A stretch of DNA of 64,000 bases from JANQMX01 sp965247175 (lineage in GTDB: Bacteria; Pseudomonadota; Alphaproteobacteria; Kiloniellales; DSM-21159). The stretch spans positions 1,860,001-1,924,000 of the forward strand of contig OZ252006.1 of NCBI GenBank assembly GCA_965247175.1. Direction: 5' to 3'. Of this stretch, positions 23,287 through 32,652 are shown piece after piece. Positions within the stretch are counted from its first letter, which is position 1. The number at the start of each line of letters is the position of its first letter. Made by a program: the position numbers and the translations under genes. The notes under the pieces were generated by a model. That model was given only the letters and a program-made list of their open reading frames with translations, was not told the DNA's origin and did not search any database.

Positions 23287-25566
23287 TTAACGGCGGCGAC
23301 CCTTGCGGCGAGAGCGAGAGGCACCGCGGCCGCGCAAGGGGTCCCAGCCGCCGCCCTCGGCCTCATGGTCCTCCCCGTCGCCAGCAGGCGTCTTCTCATC
23401 GAGCTCAAAAAGCAGGGAACCGCTCAAGGGCTCGGCTTCACTGAGGCGCACCCTCAGCGCCTGGCCGAGACGGTAGCGACGCCCCCAGCGCCGCCCTTCG
23501 AGCCACTGCCGATGCTCATCGTAGAGATAGTAGTCGTCCGGCAAGCGAGAGATGGGGAGCAACCCATCGGCGCCGCTCTCCGACAGGCGCAGGAAGAGGC
23601 CGAAACGGTTCACGCCGCTGACGGTCGCCTCGAAGCGCGCGCCGACCTGGCCTGCGAGATAGGCGGCGGCCAAGCGGTCCAGAGTATCCCGCTCGGCCAT
23701 GGCCGCCCGCCGCTCGCACTCGCTGATCGCCTGCCCCACTTCCTCGAAACGGGCCTCCTCGCCTTTCGGCAAGGCATCCTGTTTCTCGCCAAGGACACGC
23801 AGCAGCGCGCGGTGGACCAAGAGGTCGGCGTAGCGGCGAATGGGAGAGGTGAAATGGGCGTAGCGCCGCAGCCCGAGGCCGAAATGCCCCAGGTTGTCCG
23901 GCCCGTAACGCGCCTGGCTTTGCGTGCGCAGCACCATCTGGTTGACGACCAGCGCGTGGTCGGTCCCTGCCGCCTGTTCCAAGAGCCGCATGAAGTGCTG
24001 CGGTCGCACCACCTGCCCCTTCGAAAAGCGCAGGTTGATCGTCTCCAGCACGCTTCTAAGCGCCTCGATCTTCGCCGGGTCCGGCGGCTCGTGGACCCGG
24101 TACATGCAAGGCTGGCGGCGGGCCTCCAGCTCGCTCGCCGCGGCGACGTTGGCCGCGATCATGAACTCCTCGATCAAACGATGACTGTCCAGCCGCTGAC
24201 GCGTCTCGACACCGGCGATCTCACCCGCTTCGTCGAGCCGGATGCGGCGCTCCGCCAAGTCGAGGTCGAGCGCGCCCCGCTTCTTGCGCGCCGCGAGCAG
24301 CGACCGGTAAGCCCCGTAAAGCGCCGGCAGAAGGCTCTCGGCGAGCGACTCGGGGATATCCTGCGCCCCCTCCTCTTGCACCCGCCCGTCGTGCCGGGCC
24401 TGGACCTGCACATAGGTCAACCGCGCGGCCGAACGCATCAGCGCCCGCTCGAAGCGGTGGCGCAGCAGCGTCCCCTCCCCGTCTATCCAGAGATGAACGC
24501 AGAGGCAGGGACGCTCCTCGCCCGGCACGAGCGAGCACCAGCCGTTGGAGAGCGCTTCCGGCAGCATAGGGACGACGCGGTCGGGAAAGTAGACAGAGTT
24601 GCCGCGCTTCTCGGCTTCCCGGTCCAAGGCGCTCCCAGGCCGCACGTAGTGGGCGACATCCGCAATCGCGACCACCAGGTGCCAGCCGCCCGCATTGGCC
24701 GGATCGTCATCCGGCTCCGCGAACACGGCATCGTCGAAGTCCCGCGCATCGGCATCGTCGATGGTCACCAGCGGCAGCGCCCTCAGGTCTTTGCGCTTGC
24801 CGAGGTCGGCGGCGCGGGCGGCCTTGGCCTCCGCGACAGCCTCCTCGGGGAAATCCATGCGGATGCCATAGCCATGGATGGCGATCAGGCTGAAGGCCTT
24901 GGGATTGTCGACACGCCCGAAGCGCTCCCGAACCCGCACGTCCTTCAAACCGAGGCGCGGGTGGCCGGCCTTCACCTCTGCGAGGACCAGCTCGCCTACC
25001 TGGGCATCGAGGCTGTCGCCAGCTGCCAGCTTGTACTCGTTCCTCTCTCTCTTGTCGGTCGACCGTAAGCGCAGGCCGCCGTCCGCCTTCTCAAGGATGC
25101 CCATGACCGTCTTCGGCGGCCGGGTGAGCCGCCGAATGACTCGCGCCTCGTAGCGCCCCTCGCCGATGCGCGAAAGCCGTGCGAGCAAGCGGTCGCCGAC
25201 TGCGAGTGCTTGGCGACCACGCCGGCTCTCACCAAGCACGAGAATGCGGGGTGGTTCCTCGTCATCAGGCCAGGCCGCCGGCTTAGCGATCAGATCCCCC
25301 TCGCGGTCGACAGCAACGACGTCAACCACAGCCACACCAGGCAGATGGCCAGGCTTGGCCAGCTTGCGCTTCTCCGGTTGGCCGATACGGCCCTCGGCGC
25401 GCAAATCGCGCAGCAGGTCGTTGAGCTGTCGCCGTTGGTCGCCGCGAATGTGAAAGGCGCGCGCGATCTCCCGTTTGCCGACAGGGGTTGGCGAATCGGC
25501 GATAAACTCGAGCACGTCTTCGCGACTGGGAAAGTCTGCGGCCGCCGTTGGTTTCCGCTTGGCCAA
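23287..25566 (-). CDS. rnr: Ribonuclease R (RNB family exoribonuclease)
   Basis: A 759-residue 3'-5' exoribonuclease that can degrade structured RNA. Order of parts: N-terminal helix-turn-helix-like region, cold-shock domains, the RNB catalytic domain with the metal-binding aspartates in TIDDADARDFDDAV, a C-terminal S1 domain (EATVSGVNRFGLFL), and a basic tail rich in arginine. The best start is TTG at 25566, five bases after the topA stop, so it is probably made from the topA transcript. Together with dprA and topA it forms a minus-strand operon common in alphaproteobacteria. Confidence 0.95.
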   Translation of the reverse strand: MAKRKPTAAADFPSREDVLEFIADSPTPVGKREIARAFHIRGDQRRQLNDLLRDLRAEGRIGQPEKRKLAKPGHLPGVAVVDVVAVDREGDLIAKPAAWPDDEEPPRILVLGESRRGRQALAVGDRLLARLSRIGEGRYEARVIRRLTRPPKTVMGILEKADGGLRLRSTDKRERNEYKLAAGDSLDAQVGELVLAEVKAGHPRLGLKDVRVRERFGRVDNPKAFSLIAIHGYGIRMDFPEEAVAEAKAARAADLGKRKDLRALPLVTIDDADARDFDDAVFAEPDDDPANAGGWHLVVAIADVAHYVRPGSALDREAEKRGNSVYFPDRVVPMLPEALSNGWCSLVPGEERPCLCVHLWIDGEGTLLRHRFERALMRSAARLTYVQVQARHDGRVQEEGAQDIPESLAESLLPALYGAYRSLLAARKKRGALDLDLAERRIRLDEAGEIAGVETRQRLDSHRLIEEFMIAANVAAASELEARRQPCMYRVHEPPDPAKIEALRSVLETINLRFSKGQVVRPQHFMRLLEQAAGTDHALVVNQMVLRTQSQARYGPDNLGHFGLGLRRYAHFTSPIRRYADLLVHRALLRVLGEKQDALPKGEEARFEEVGQAISECERRAAMAERDTLDRLAAAYLAGQVGARFEATVSGVNRFGLFLRLSESGADGLLPISRLPDDYYLYDEHRQWLEGRRWGRRYRLGQALRVRLSEAEPLSGSLLFELDEKTPAGDGEDHEAEGGGWDPLRGRGASRSRRKGRRR

Positions 25567-25571
25567 GTGCG

Positions 25572-28130
25572 TTAGCCGGCCTTGCGCCGGCTGCCACCCT
25601 TCTTCGCCTTGCCCTTCTTCTCAGCCTGGACCTGAAGCAGAGCCACGGCCTCTTCCAGTGAATACTGCTGCGGGTCGGCATCCTTTGGGATGGAGGCGTT
25701 GAGGCGGCCATGCTTCACGTAGGGCCCATAGCGCCCCTCATTGAGGGTGATCGGCTTGCCGTCGCTGGGGTGGTCGCCCAGGGTCTTGATGACGGTCGCC
25801 CCGCCGCGCTGCGGCTTCTCGGCGAGAAGCGTCACCGCGCGGTTCAAGCCGATGGTCAGCACGTCCTCGTCTGCGGGCACCGAGCGATAGGTGGAGCCGC
25901 GTTTGACGTAGGGCCCGTAGCGCCCGATGCCTGCCGTCACTTCTTCGCCGTCGTGGAGGCCCAGGTCGCGCGGCAGCGCCAAAAGCGCGAGAGCTTTCTC
26001 CAACTCGACGTCGCTGGGCGACAGGCCTTTGGGCAGCGAGGCGCGCTTTGGCTTGTCCTTCTTGTCCTCGCCTTGCTGGCCGAGCTGCACGTAGTGGCCG
26101 TAAGGGCCCTTGCGCAGGGTCACCGGCAATCCGGTCTGGGGGTCCATCCCCAGCTCCTTGCCATTCGGGCTGTCGGCCAGCGGTTCGGCCTCGTCGCCTT
26201 CCTGCGGCACCGCCAGCGTACGGGTGTAGCGGCACTCCGGATAGTTGGAGCAGCCAATGAAGCCACCCGTCTTGCCGAGCCGCAGTCCGAGCCGGCCAGT
26301 GCCGCAGGCCGGGCACAGCCGCGGGTCCTTGTCGGGTTGCGATTCGTCGGCCGGAAAGAAATGCGGGCCAAGGTCCTGGTCCAGGGCGTCGATCACCTCG
26401 GAAATGCGCAGACCCTTGGTCTCGCTGACCACGGCGTTGAAGGCTTGCCAGAATTCTTCGAGAACCGCTTTCCAGTCCTTGCGGCCGCCCGAGATGTCGT
26501 CGAGCTGCTCCTCCAAGGCCGCCGTGAAGCCGTACTCGACATAGCGGGTGAAGAAGCTGGTGAGAAAGGCCGTGACGATGCGGCCGCGGTCCTCCGGCAC
26601 GAAACGCCGCTTGTCCAGAACCACGTAGTCCCGGTCCTGCAGGACCTGGAGGATCGAGGCGTAGGTGGAGGGTCGGCCGATGCCGAGCTCCTCGAGCCGC
26701 TTGACCAGGCTGGCTTCGCTGTAGCGCGGCGGCGGCTGGGTGAAGTGCTGATGCGGCACGACCTGTCGGCGGGTCAGCGCCTCGCCCTTCTGAATGGGCG
26801 GAAGCTGCTTGTCGGCCTCGTCGTCGCGGGAGGGATCGTCCCGGCCTTCCTGATAGAGCCTCATGAAGCCATCGAAGACCACGACGCTGCCGGTCGCCCG
26901 CAACAGTGCCTTATCGTCCGCCTCGATGGTGACGGCCATCTGACGCAGGCGTGCACTCTCCATCTGGCTCGCCATTGCCCGCTGCCAGATCAGCTCGTAG
27001 AGGCGTGCTTCATCCGGGCCAAGCCGCGCCCGCATGACGTCGGGCGTCCGCTCGAAATCCGTCGGGCGGATCGCTTCGTGCGCTTCCTGGGCGTTCTTCG
27101 CCTTGGTTTTGTATACGCGCGGCTGGCTCGGCAGATAGCTCGTGCCGAACTTGGCGCCGATCACATCGCGCAGGGCCCCAATGGCGTCCTGCGACATGGA
27201 GACGCCGTCGGTCCGCATGTAGGTGATAAGCCCCACCGTCTCGCCGCCGAGCTCGACGCCTTCGTAGAGGCTCTGTGCCACCCGCATGGTCCGGGTGGCG
27301 CCGAAGCCGAGCTTGCGTGAGGCCTCCTGCTGCAAGGTTGAGGTGGTGAAAGGCGGCGAGGGATTGCGGCGCGCCTCTTTCTCCTCGATGTCGGAGACTT
27401 GGATCCGGCCGACCGACTCCAGCGTGCGCACGGCCGCCTGGGCTGCCGCCTCGTCGGCCAAATCGAACTTGTCGAGCTTGCGTCCGTCGAGATGGGTGAG
27501 GCGAGCCTCGAAGGGGCTGCCGGCCGCCGTCTCCAGGTCGACCGTCACGCTCCAGTACTCGCGCGCTCGGAAGACCTCGATCTCGGCTTCGCGCTCACAG
27601 ATCAGCCGCAGAGCCACCGACTGCACGCGGCCAGCCGAGCGGCTGCCCGGGAGCTTGCGCCACAGCACTGGGGAAAGCGTAAAGCCAACCAAGTAGTCCA
27701 GCGCGCGGCGGGCCAAGTAGGCCTCGATCAGGTGCTGATCGAGATCCCGCGGCTTCTGAAAGGCTTCGAGCACCGCCGACTTGGTGATCTCGTTGAAAAC
27801 CACCCGCTTGACCGGAACATCGCGCAATGCCTTGCGCTGCTTAAGCTCATCGACGATGTGCCAAGAGATGGCCTCGCCTTCGCGATCCGGGTCGGTTGCC
27901 AGGATAAGCTGGTCCGCCCCTTTCAGCGACTGAGCAATCTCCTTGATCCGCTTATCGCCGCGGCCATCGACCTCCCAGAGCATGGCGAAGCCTTGCTCAG
28001 GCTCGACCGACCCGTCCTTAGGCGGCAGATCGCGTACATGGCCATAGCTGGCGAGCACCTCGTAATCGGAGCCGAGGTACTTGTTGATCGTCTTGGCTTT
28101 AGCCGGCGACTCAACGACGACGACATGCAT
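25572..28130 (-). CDS. topA: DNA topoisomerase I
   Basis: A type IA topoisomerase of 852 residues that relaxes negative supercoils. The N-terminal Toprim domain starts MHVVVVESPAKAK, with DPDREGEAISWH further on, and the active-site tyrosine lies in ITYMRTDGVSMS. The C-terminal third holds a four-cysteine zinc finger (CPACG followed by CSNYPEC) and several repeats of the RYGPYVK type that bind DNA. The frame extends 52 codons upstream over the end of dprA, but ATG at 28130 is the family start. The tail is rich in lysine. Confidence 0.96.
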   Translation of the reverse strand: MHVVVVESPAKAKTINKYLGSDYEVLASYGHVRDLPPKDGSVEPEQGFAMLWEVDGRGDKRIKEIAQSLKGADQLILATDPDREGEAISWHIVDELKQRKALRDVPVKRVVFNEITKSAVLEAFQKPRDLDQHLIEAYLARRALDYLVGFTLSPVLWRKLPGSRSAGRVQSVALRLICEREAEIEVFRAREYWSVTVDLETAAGSPFEARLTHLDGRKLDKFDLADEAAAQAAVRTLESVGRIQVSDIEEKEARRNPSPPFTTSTLQQEASRKLGFGATRTMRVAQSLYEGVELGGETVGLITYMRTDGVSMSQDAIGALRDVIGAKFGTSYLPSQPRVYKTKAKNAQEAHEAIRPTDFERTPDVMRARLGPDEARLYELIWQRAMASQMESARLRQMAVTIEADDKALLRATGSVVVFDGFMRLYQEGRDDPSRDDEADKQLPPIQKGEALTRRQVVPHQHFTQPPPRYSEASLVKRLEELGIGRPSTYASILQVLQDRDYVVLDKRRFVPEDRGRIVTAFLTSFFTRYVEYGFTAALEEQLDDISGGRKDWKAVLEEFWQAFNAVVSETKGLRISEVIDALDQDLGPHFFPADESQPDKDPRLCPACGTGRLGLRLGKTGGFIGCSNYPECRYTRTLAVPQEGDEAEPLADSPNGKELGMDPQTGLPVTLRKGPYGHYVQLGQQGEDKKDKPKRASLPKGLSPSDVELEKALALLALPRDLGLHDGEEVTAGIGRYGPYVKRGSTYRSVPADEDVLTIGLNRAVTLLAEKPQRGGATVIKTLGDHPSDGKPITLNEGRYGPYVKHGRLNASIPKDADPQQYSLEEAVALLQVQAEKKGKAKKGGSRRKAG

Positions 28131-28159
28131 GGGATTCGATGAACACCTTGTTGGAGCGA

Positions 28160-29290
28160 TTACAACCCGGCATCCGCCTTGGCATCCAAGACGAGCGACA
28201 CGCGTGCGCCCGGATAACGCTCCAGCCTTCCGGCCAGCTCCAATTCCAGCAGCGCCACGCTGACGGCAGCGGCAGACAAGTGGCATCGCCGTACGAGTTC
28301 GTCAACTGCTACCGGCGACGGACCGAGCAACTCAAGAAGCCTCGCCTGACCGCTTTCAGCCTCTTCGTCGCTCGGCGAGTCGGCCAAGTGAGCGGGTTGA
28401 TGAGGCGAGGTTGGCTGGATGTGGAAGCCTGCTTGCGCGGTGACTGCCTGAAGCACGTCCTCTAGCGAGTCAACCAGCGTAGCGCCTTGTTTTATCAAAC
28501 TATTACACCCCTTCGCTCGTGGATCGAGCGGCGAACCGGGCACGGCCATCACCTCGCGGCCCTGATCTGCGGCGAAGCGCGCGGTGATAAGCGAGCCCGA
28601 TCTTAGCGCCGCTTCGACGACGACCACGCCTTTGGAGAGGCCCGAGATCAGCCTGTTTCGACGCGGAAAGTGGCGGGCTTGAGGCTGAGTACGCAGAGGT
28701 ACCTCGGACAGGAGCAAGCCTTGCTCTGGGATAGCCTCATAGATGATGCGGTTCTGCGGTGGATAGATCACATCGACCCCGCCGGCCATCACGCCCAGTG
28801 TGCCGGTCGATAGGGCGCCGCGGTGCGCCGCAGCGTCGATGCCTCGGGCCATGCCCGAGACCACAAGATGCTGGCTCTCACCCAGACCTTGGGCCAGGGT
28901 TTCCGCAAAGCGGCAGGCATTTGCCGAGGCGTTGCGGGCACCGACGATGGCCACTGCCGGCGAAGACAGGACTTCCTGTCGCCCAAGCAGACTTAGAACC
29001 GGCGGCGCATCTTCCAGCGCCGCCAAAGCCTCCGGGTAGGCTGCCTCACCCAGCATCAGCATCCGGCCGCCGAGCGCGGACAGCGCGTCCAGCTCCTGCT
29101 CGGCCTCCGCCTGTGGACAAATTCGGATGGGACGCCGGCGCCCACCTTTCCGGGCCAGCGCAGGCAAAGCAGCCAAGGCCGACTCCGCACTGCCGAAACG
29201 GCCGAGCAGGTTTCGGTAGGTGACCGGCCCGACATGCTCGCTGCGGATCAATCGCAGGCAGGCCAGCCTTTCAGCCTCAGACAGCGGCAT
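28160..29290 (-). CDS. dprA: DNA processing protein DprA
   Basis: A 376-residue protein that loads RecA onto incoming single-stranded DNA during natural transformation and is widespread also in species not known to transform. The central Rossmann-like domain shows AIVGARNAS, VSGMARGIDAAAH and FPRRNRLISGLS. A C-terminal winged-helix domain follows (LLGPSPVAVDELV). The ATG at 29290 gives MPLSEAERLACLRL, the family N-terminus, so the frame upstream of it is ignored. topA follows after 29 bases. Confidence 0.93.
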   Translation of the reverse strand: MPLSEAERLACLRLIRSEHVGPVTYRNLLGRFGSAESALAALPALARKGGRRRPIRICPQAEAEQELDALSALGGRMLMLGEAAYPEALAALEDAPPVLSLLGRQEVLSSPAVAIVGARNASANACRFAETLAQGLGESQHLVVSGMARGIDAAAHRGALSTGTLGVMAGGVDVIYPPQNRIIYEAIPEQGLLLSEVPLRTQPQARHFPRRNRLISGLSKGVVVVEAALRSGSLITARFAADQGREVMAVPGSPLDPRAKGCNSLIKQGATLVDSLEDVLQAVTAQAGFHIQPTSPHQPAHLADSPSDEEAESGQARLLELLGPSPVAVDELVRRCHLSAAAVSVALLELELAGRLERYPGARVSLVLDAKADAGL

Positions 29291-29476
29291 ACTCCCGTCG
29301 ATGACGCACCCCTCCCGGTTGTTGGTCGCCGCCGAATAGTAAGAAAGGTTGAACCGAAGGTCACTGCCTACGCCGACTCGACTCCGCCTGCGCCTGGATG
29401 GCAGCCCTGCAACAAACACCACAGGACGACAGAGGAAGCCGGTCTATAGTCCGCGCCACTAGAGCACTGTGCGACC

Positions 29477-30436
29477 ATGACTGCTGTCGAGCCCAACCGA
29501 GATGCCGAGAAGGGTGCCCTGCCCCACGGGCGGGACGCGCATCAGGGTGCCGGCATGGGCATCATCCTGATGCTCCTGGCAATCGCCCTCTTTTCGACGA
29601 TGGACGCCATGGTGAAGTGGCTCGGGCAGACCTACCCCACCATGCAGATCATGTTCTTCCGCAGCCTTTTCGCCTTTGTGCCTTTGGCTTTCCTGATCGG
29701 CAGCATGGGCGGCATCTCTGCGGCGCTGCGGGTGAACGATAAGACGGGCCACGTCATTCGCTGCCTCGTCGGACTTATTGGCCTCTCCATCTTCTTCTAC
29801 TGCTTCGCTCACATGAAGCTGGCCGACGTGGTTGCCATCTCCTTCGCGGCCCCGCTGTTCATCACCGCGCTTTCCGTGCCCATGCTGGGCGAGCGGGTCG
29901 GCAAGCGGCGCTGGGCCGCCTGTCTGGTCGGTTTTGCGGGCGTCCTTGTGATGGTCAATCCGGGCGCCAGCCTGTTCGGCGAGATGGCGCTGCTGGCCCT
30001 GGTCGGAACCCTGTTCTACGCCCTTGCCATCATCTACGTGCGCAAGCTCAGCAAGACAGAGACCAACGCCTCCATCGTCTTCTATTTCACCGTTACCTGC
30101 GTGGTGGTGTCCGGTGCCTTCCTGCCGTTTCAATGGGTGGCGCCGACCCCGGTCGACTGGGCGCTGCTGATCGCGGTGGGGCTTGTCGGCGGATTGGCGC
30201 AGATCATCATCACCCAGGCCTTTCGCCTCGCCGAGGTCTCACAGATCATGCCGCTGGAGTACACCCACATGATCTGGGCCGTGGGCTTCGGCTATCTGAT
30301 TTGGCTGGAGCTGCCCAGCCTCAGCACCTGGGTCGGCGTGGCGATCGTGACCGCGAGTGGCCTCTACATCATCTACCGCGAGGCCTACCTCGGCCGCCGG
30401 CGCGGCGTTGCCCGGCGCTGGCACTCCAGGCGCTAG
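29477..30436 (+). CDS. EamA-family (DMT superfamily) transporter
   Basis: A 319-residue inner-membrane protein with about ten hydrophobic segments in two EamA repeats, the drug/metabolite transporter layout. Motifs seen in the family include MKLADVVAISFAAPLF and the second repeat ending near YREAYLG. An N-terminal hydrophilic stretch of about 30 residues precedes the first helix. The substrate cannot be predicted. Its TAG stop shares a CTAG with the stop of the convergent holC gene. Confidence 0.88.
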   Translation: MTAVEPNRDAEKGALPHGRDAHQGAGMGIILMLLAIALFSTMDAMVKWLGQTYPTMQIMFFRSLFAFVPLAFLIGSMGGISAALRVNDKTGHVIRCLVGLIGLSIFFYCFAHMKLADVVAISFAAPLFITALSVPMLGERVGKRRWAACLVGFAGVLVMVNPGASLFGEMALLALVGTLFYALAIIYVRKLSKTETNASIVFYFTVTCVVVSGAFLPFQWVAPTPVDWALLIAVGLVGGLAQIIITQAFRLAEVSQIMPLEYTHMIWAVGFGYLIWLELPSLSTWVGVAIVTASGLYIIYREAYLGRRRGVARRWHSRR

Positions 30437-30906
30437 GCGCCTTCCTTTGGGTTAGCCTCCGAAGCCTTCTGCCAGCCGCCGTTCGCGTCCTGCTGCCAAT
30501 ATGTCAGCCAGAGACCGGCCTCCTTGAGCCGCTTCCACTGCTCGCGCGCGCCTGCCACCACACTCTCGTCAGCCTCGCCGAACAGAAAGGCGACAAGTTG
30601 GTACCGCTCGATCTTCTCCGAGAGAGCCCCTTCAAGAAGGAAGAGGTAGCCGGCCCCGTTCGGGTTCTCGTCCTCGACCGTCAGCCAGATCGGCTGGTCT
30701 TCGGCATAGCCGTCGCGCTTACTGCCGTGGGGCAGGAAGCCCTTTTCGCGGTAGCGCCAAAGATGATCGGCCAGGAACTCGACACGTTCCTCGCTCGGCC
30801 CGATGACGATCGCGCGCTCGTCGCGCGCCAGCGTCCGCTCGAGCATCGCTGGCAGCGCCGCCTCGAGCGGCGTGCGCGTCAGGTGATAGAAGCGGACCTC
30901 GGTCAT
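30433..30906 (-). CDS. holC: DNA polymerase III chi subunit
   Basis: A 157-residue protein matching HolC, which joins the clamp loader to single-strand binding protein. It starts MTEVRFYHLTRTPLE and contains HLWRYREKGFLPHG and the GEADESVV region. The ATG at 30906 is the family start; the frame is open 14 codons further up. It follows pepA by 53 bases on the same strand, the same pepA-holC order as in E. coli. Confidence 0.92.
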   Translation of the reverse strand: MTEVRFYHLTRTPLEAALPAMLERTLARDERAIVIGPSEERVEFLADHLWRYREKGFLPHGSKRDGYAEDQPIWLTVEDENPNGAGYLFLLEGALSEKIERYQLVAFLFGEADESVVAGAREQWKRLKEAGLWLTYWQQDANGGWQKASEANPKEGA

Positions 30907-30959
30907 GGCCTCATCATGCCGCAGGGCACGATCAGCGGCCAGTGGCACCCTGATCGCAG

Positions 30960-32456
30960 CTAGTCCTCGTAGTGCTGAGCCACGAGCTGATTGAGCAGGC
31001 GCACGCCGAAGGCGGTCGCACCCTTGGGCACGGTCGGCTTGTCCTTGCTCGACCAGGTGACGCCGGCGATGTCGAGATGCGCCCAGGGCCGGTCGTCCTC
31101 GACGAAGCGCTGCAGGAACTGCGCCGCAGTGATCGAGCCCGCACCACGGCCACCGACGTTCTTCATGTCAGCCGCATCGCAGTCGATGAGGCGATCGTAG
31201 TCTTCGCCGAGAGGCATGCGCCACACCGGCTCGCCGACGGCCTTGCCGGCCGCGCTTAGCCGCTCCGAGAGCTCGTCATCGTTGGAGAAGAGGCCAGCGT
31301 GGACGTTGCCGAGAGAAATGATGATGGCGCCGGTCAGCGTGGCCAGATCGACGATGGCACGTGGCGAGTACTGGCGCTGGACGTGGGTCAGGGCATCGGC
31401 CAACACAAGACGGCCTTCGGCATCGGTGTTGATGACCTCGACGGTCTGGCCGGACATGGAGGTGACGATATCGCCGGGACGCTGGGCATTGCCGCTCGGC
31501 ATGTTCTCGACCAAGCCGCAAACGCCGATGGCATTGACCTTGGCCTTGCGGGCGGCCAGCAGGTGCATCAGCCCGAAGACGACGCCTGCGCCGCCCATGT
31601 CCCACTTCATGTCCTCCATACCGCCAGCCGGTTTGATGGAGATGCCGCCAGTGTCGAAGGTGACGCCTTTGCCGACGAAGGCGATCGGCGCTGCCTTCTT
31701 GTTCTTGGCACCGAGCCACTCAAGGAGAACGAGCTGTGACTCCCGCTTGGAGCCTTGGCCGACGCCGAGCAGCGCGCCCATGCCGAGCTTGCGCATCTCT
31801 TTCTCGCCGAGGACGGTGACCTTCAGGCCGAGGTCGGCCAGCTTCTTGGCCTCGGCCGCGAAGCTCTCGGGATAGATCACGTTGGCGGGCTCCGACACCA
31901 GGTCGCGGGTGGCGAAAACGCCGTCGGCAATGAACTTCAGTTCGGCGAATTGCTTGCGCGCGTTGGCCGCCTTGGCAACGGCGATGGAGGCGTTCTTGAG
32001 GCTGGGCTTCTTGTCCGGCTTCTCCTTGGTGCGGTACTTGTCGAAGCGGTAGCTATGCAGCTGGAGGCCAAGGCCAACGTGAGCCGCAGCCGACTGGGTT
32101 GTGGTCTTGGCGTCGCTCAGATCATCCAGGTAGACCGTCACATCGGACTCACCGCTTGCCGCCAAGCGCCCGTGCAGCCCGCCACCGGCACGCTCGAAGT
32201 CGAGATCGCCTAGCTCGGCCTCTTTACCCAAGCCCAACAGCAGAACACGCGAGGCCTCAACGCCACTCGGGCTGACGATGTCCAGGAACTGTCCCTTCTT
32301 GCCGTTGAAGCGGCTGCTCTTCAGAGCCCGCTTGATCGCACCGCCGCTGGCCTCGTCCAGTGCCTTGGCCGAAGCCGAAAGCTGCCCGTTCTCGAAGACG
32401 GCAACTGCGAGCACGCCTCCCTTGAACTTGCCGGGTGCGGCGAACGCGATCTTCAT
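30960..32456 (-). CDS. pepA: Leucyl aminopeptidase (cytosol aminopeptidase)
   Basis: A 498-residue M17 metallopeptidase that removes N-terminal residues from peptides; E. coli PepA also acts in DNA recombination. The signature NTDAEGRL is present, as is the metal-binding KGVTFDTGGISIKP block. The N-terminal regulatory domain is full length. Divergent from lptD across a 196-base gap, where other alphaproteobacteria usually have lptF and lptG. Confidence 0.97.
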   Translation of the reverse strand: MKIAFAAPGKFKGGVLAVAVFENGQLSASAKALDEASGGAIKRALKSSRFNGKKGQFLDIVSPSGVEASRVLLLGLGKEAELGDLDFERAGGGLHGRLAASGESDVTVYLDDLSDAKTTTQSAAAHVGLGLQLHSYRFDKYRTKEKPDKKPSLKNASIAVAKAANARKQFAELKFIADGVFATRDLVSEPANVIYPESFAAEAKKLADLGLKVTVLGEKEMRKLGMGALLGVGQGSKRESQLVLLEWLGAKNKKAAPIAFVGKGVTFDTGGISIKPAGGMEDMKWDMGGAGVVFGLMHLLAARKAKVNAIGVCGLVENMPSGNAQRPGDIVTSMSGQTVEVINTDAEGRLVLADALTHVQRQYSPRAIVDLATLTGAIIISLGNVHAGLFSNDDELSERLSAAGKAVGEPVWRMPLGEDYDRLIDCDAADMKNVGGRGAGSITAAQFLQRFVEDDRPWAHLDIAGVTWSSKDKPTVPKGATAFGVRLLNQLVAQHYED

Positions 32457-32652
32457 GGCCTATTTCCTTCCGCTCGAAGCGCCGTTTCGGATGATGGATG
32501 AATTGCGCTGTCATGCTCGGCGGCTGGCCGGATCAACGCCAGGGGGCGGCCTATCATATTGGGATAAAGGGTGGCAAGCGTAGCCCATGGCTGGACCAGC
32601 AACGGCTTAAGGGGCTAATCCTAGCGGCTGGCAGTGTGATCAGGGAGGGATC

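Noticed and set aside
23227..25068. Plus-strand open frame of 613 codons over rnr
   Set aside because: Antisense to a well-conserved RNase R; no ribosome site and no recognisable domain.
25710..27320. Plus-strand open frame of 536 codons over topA
   Set aside because: Antisense to topoisomerase I, whose motifs are all present on the other strand.
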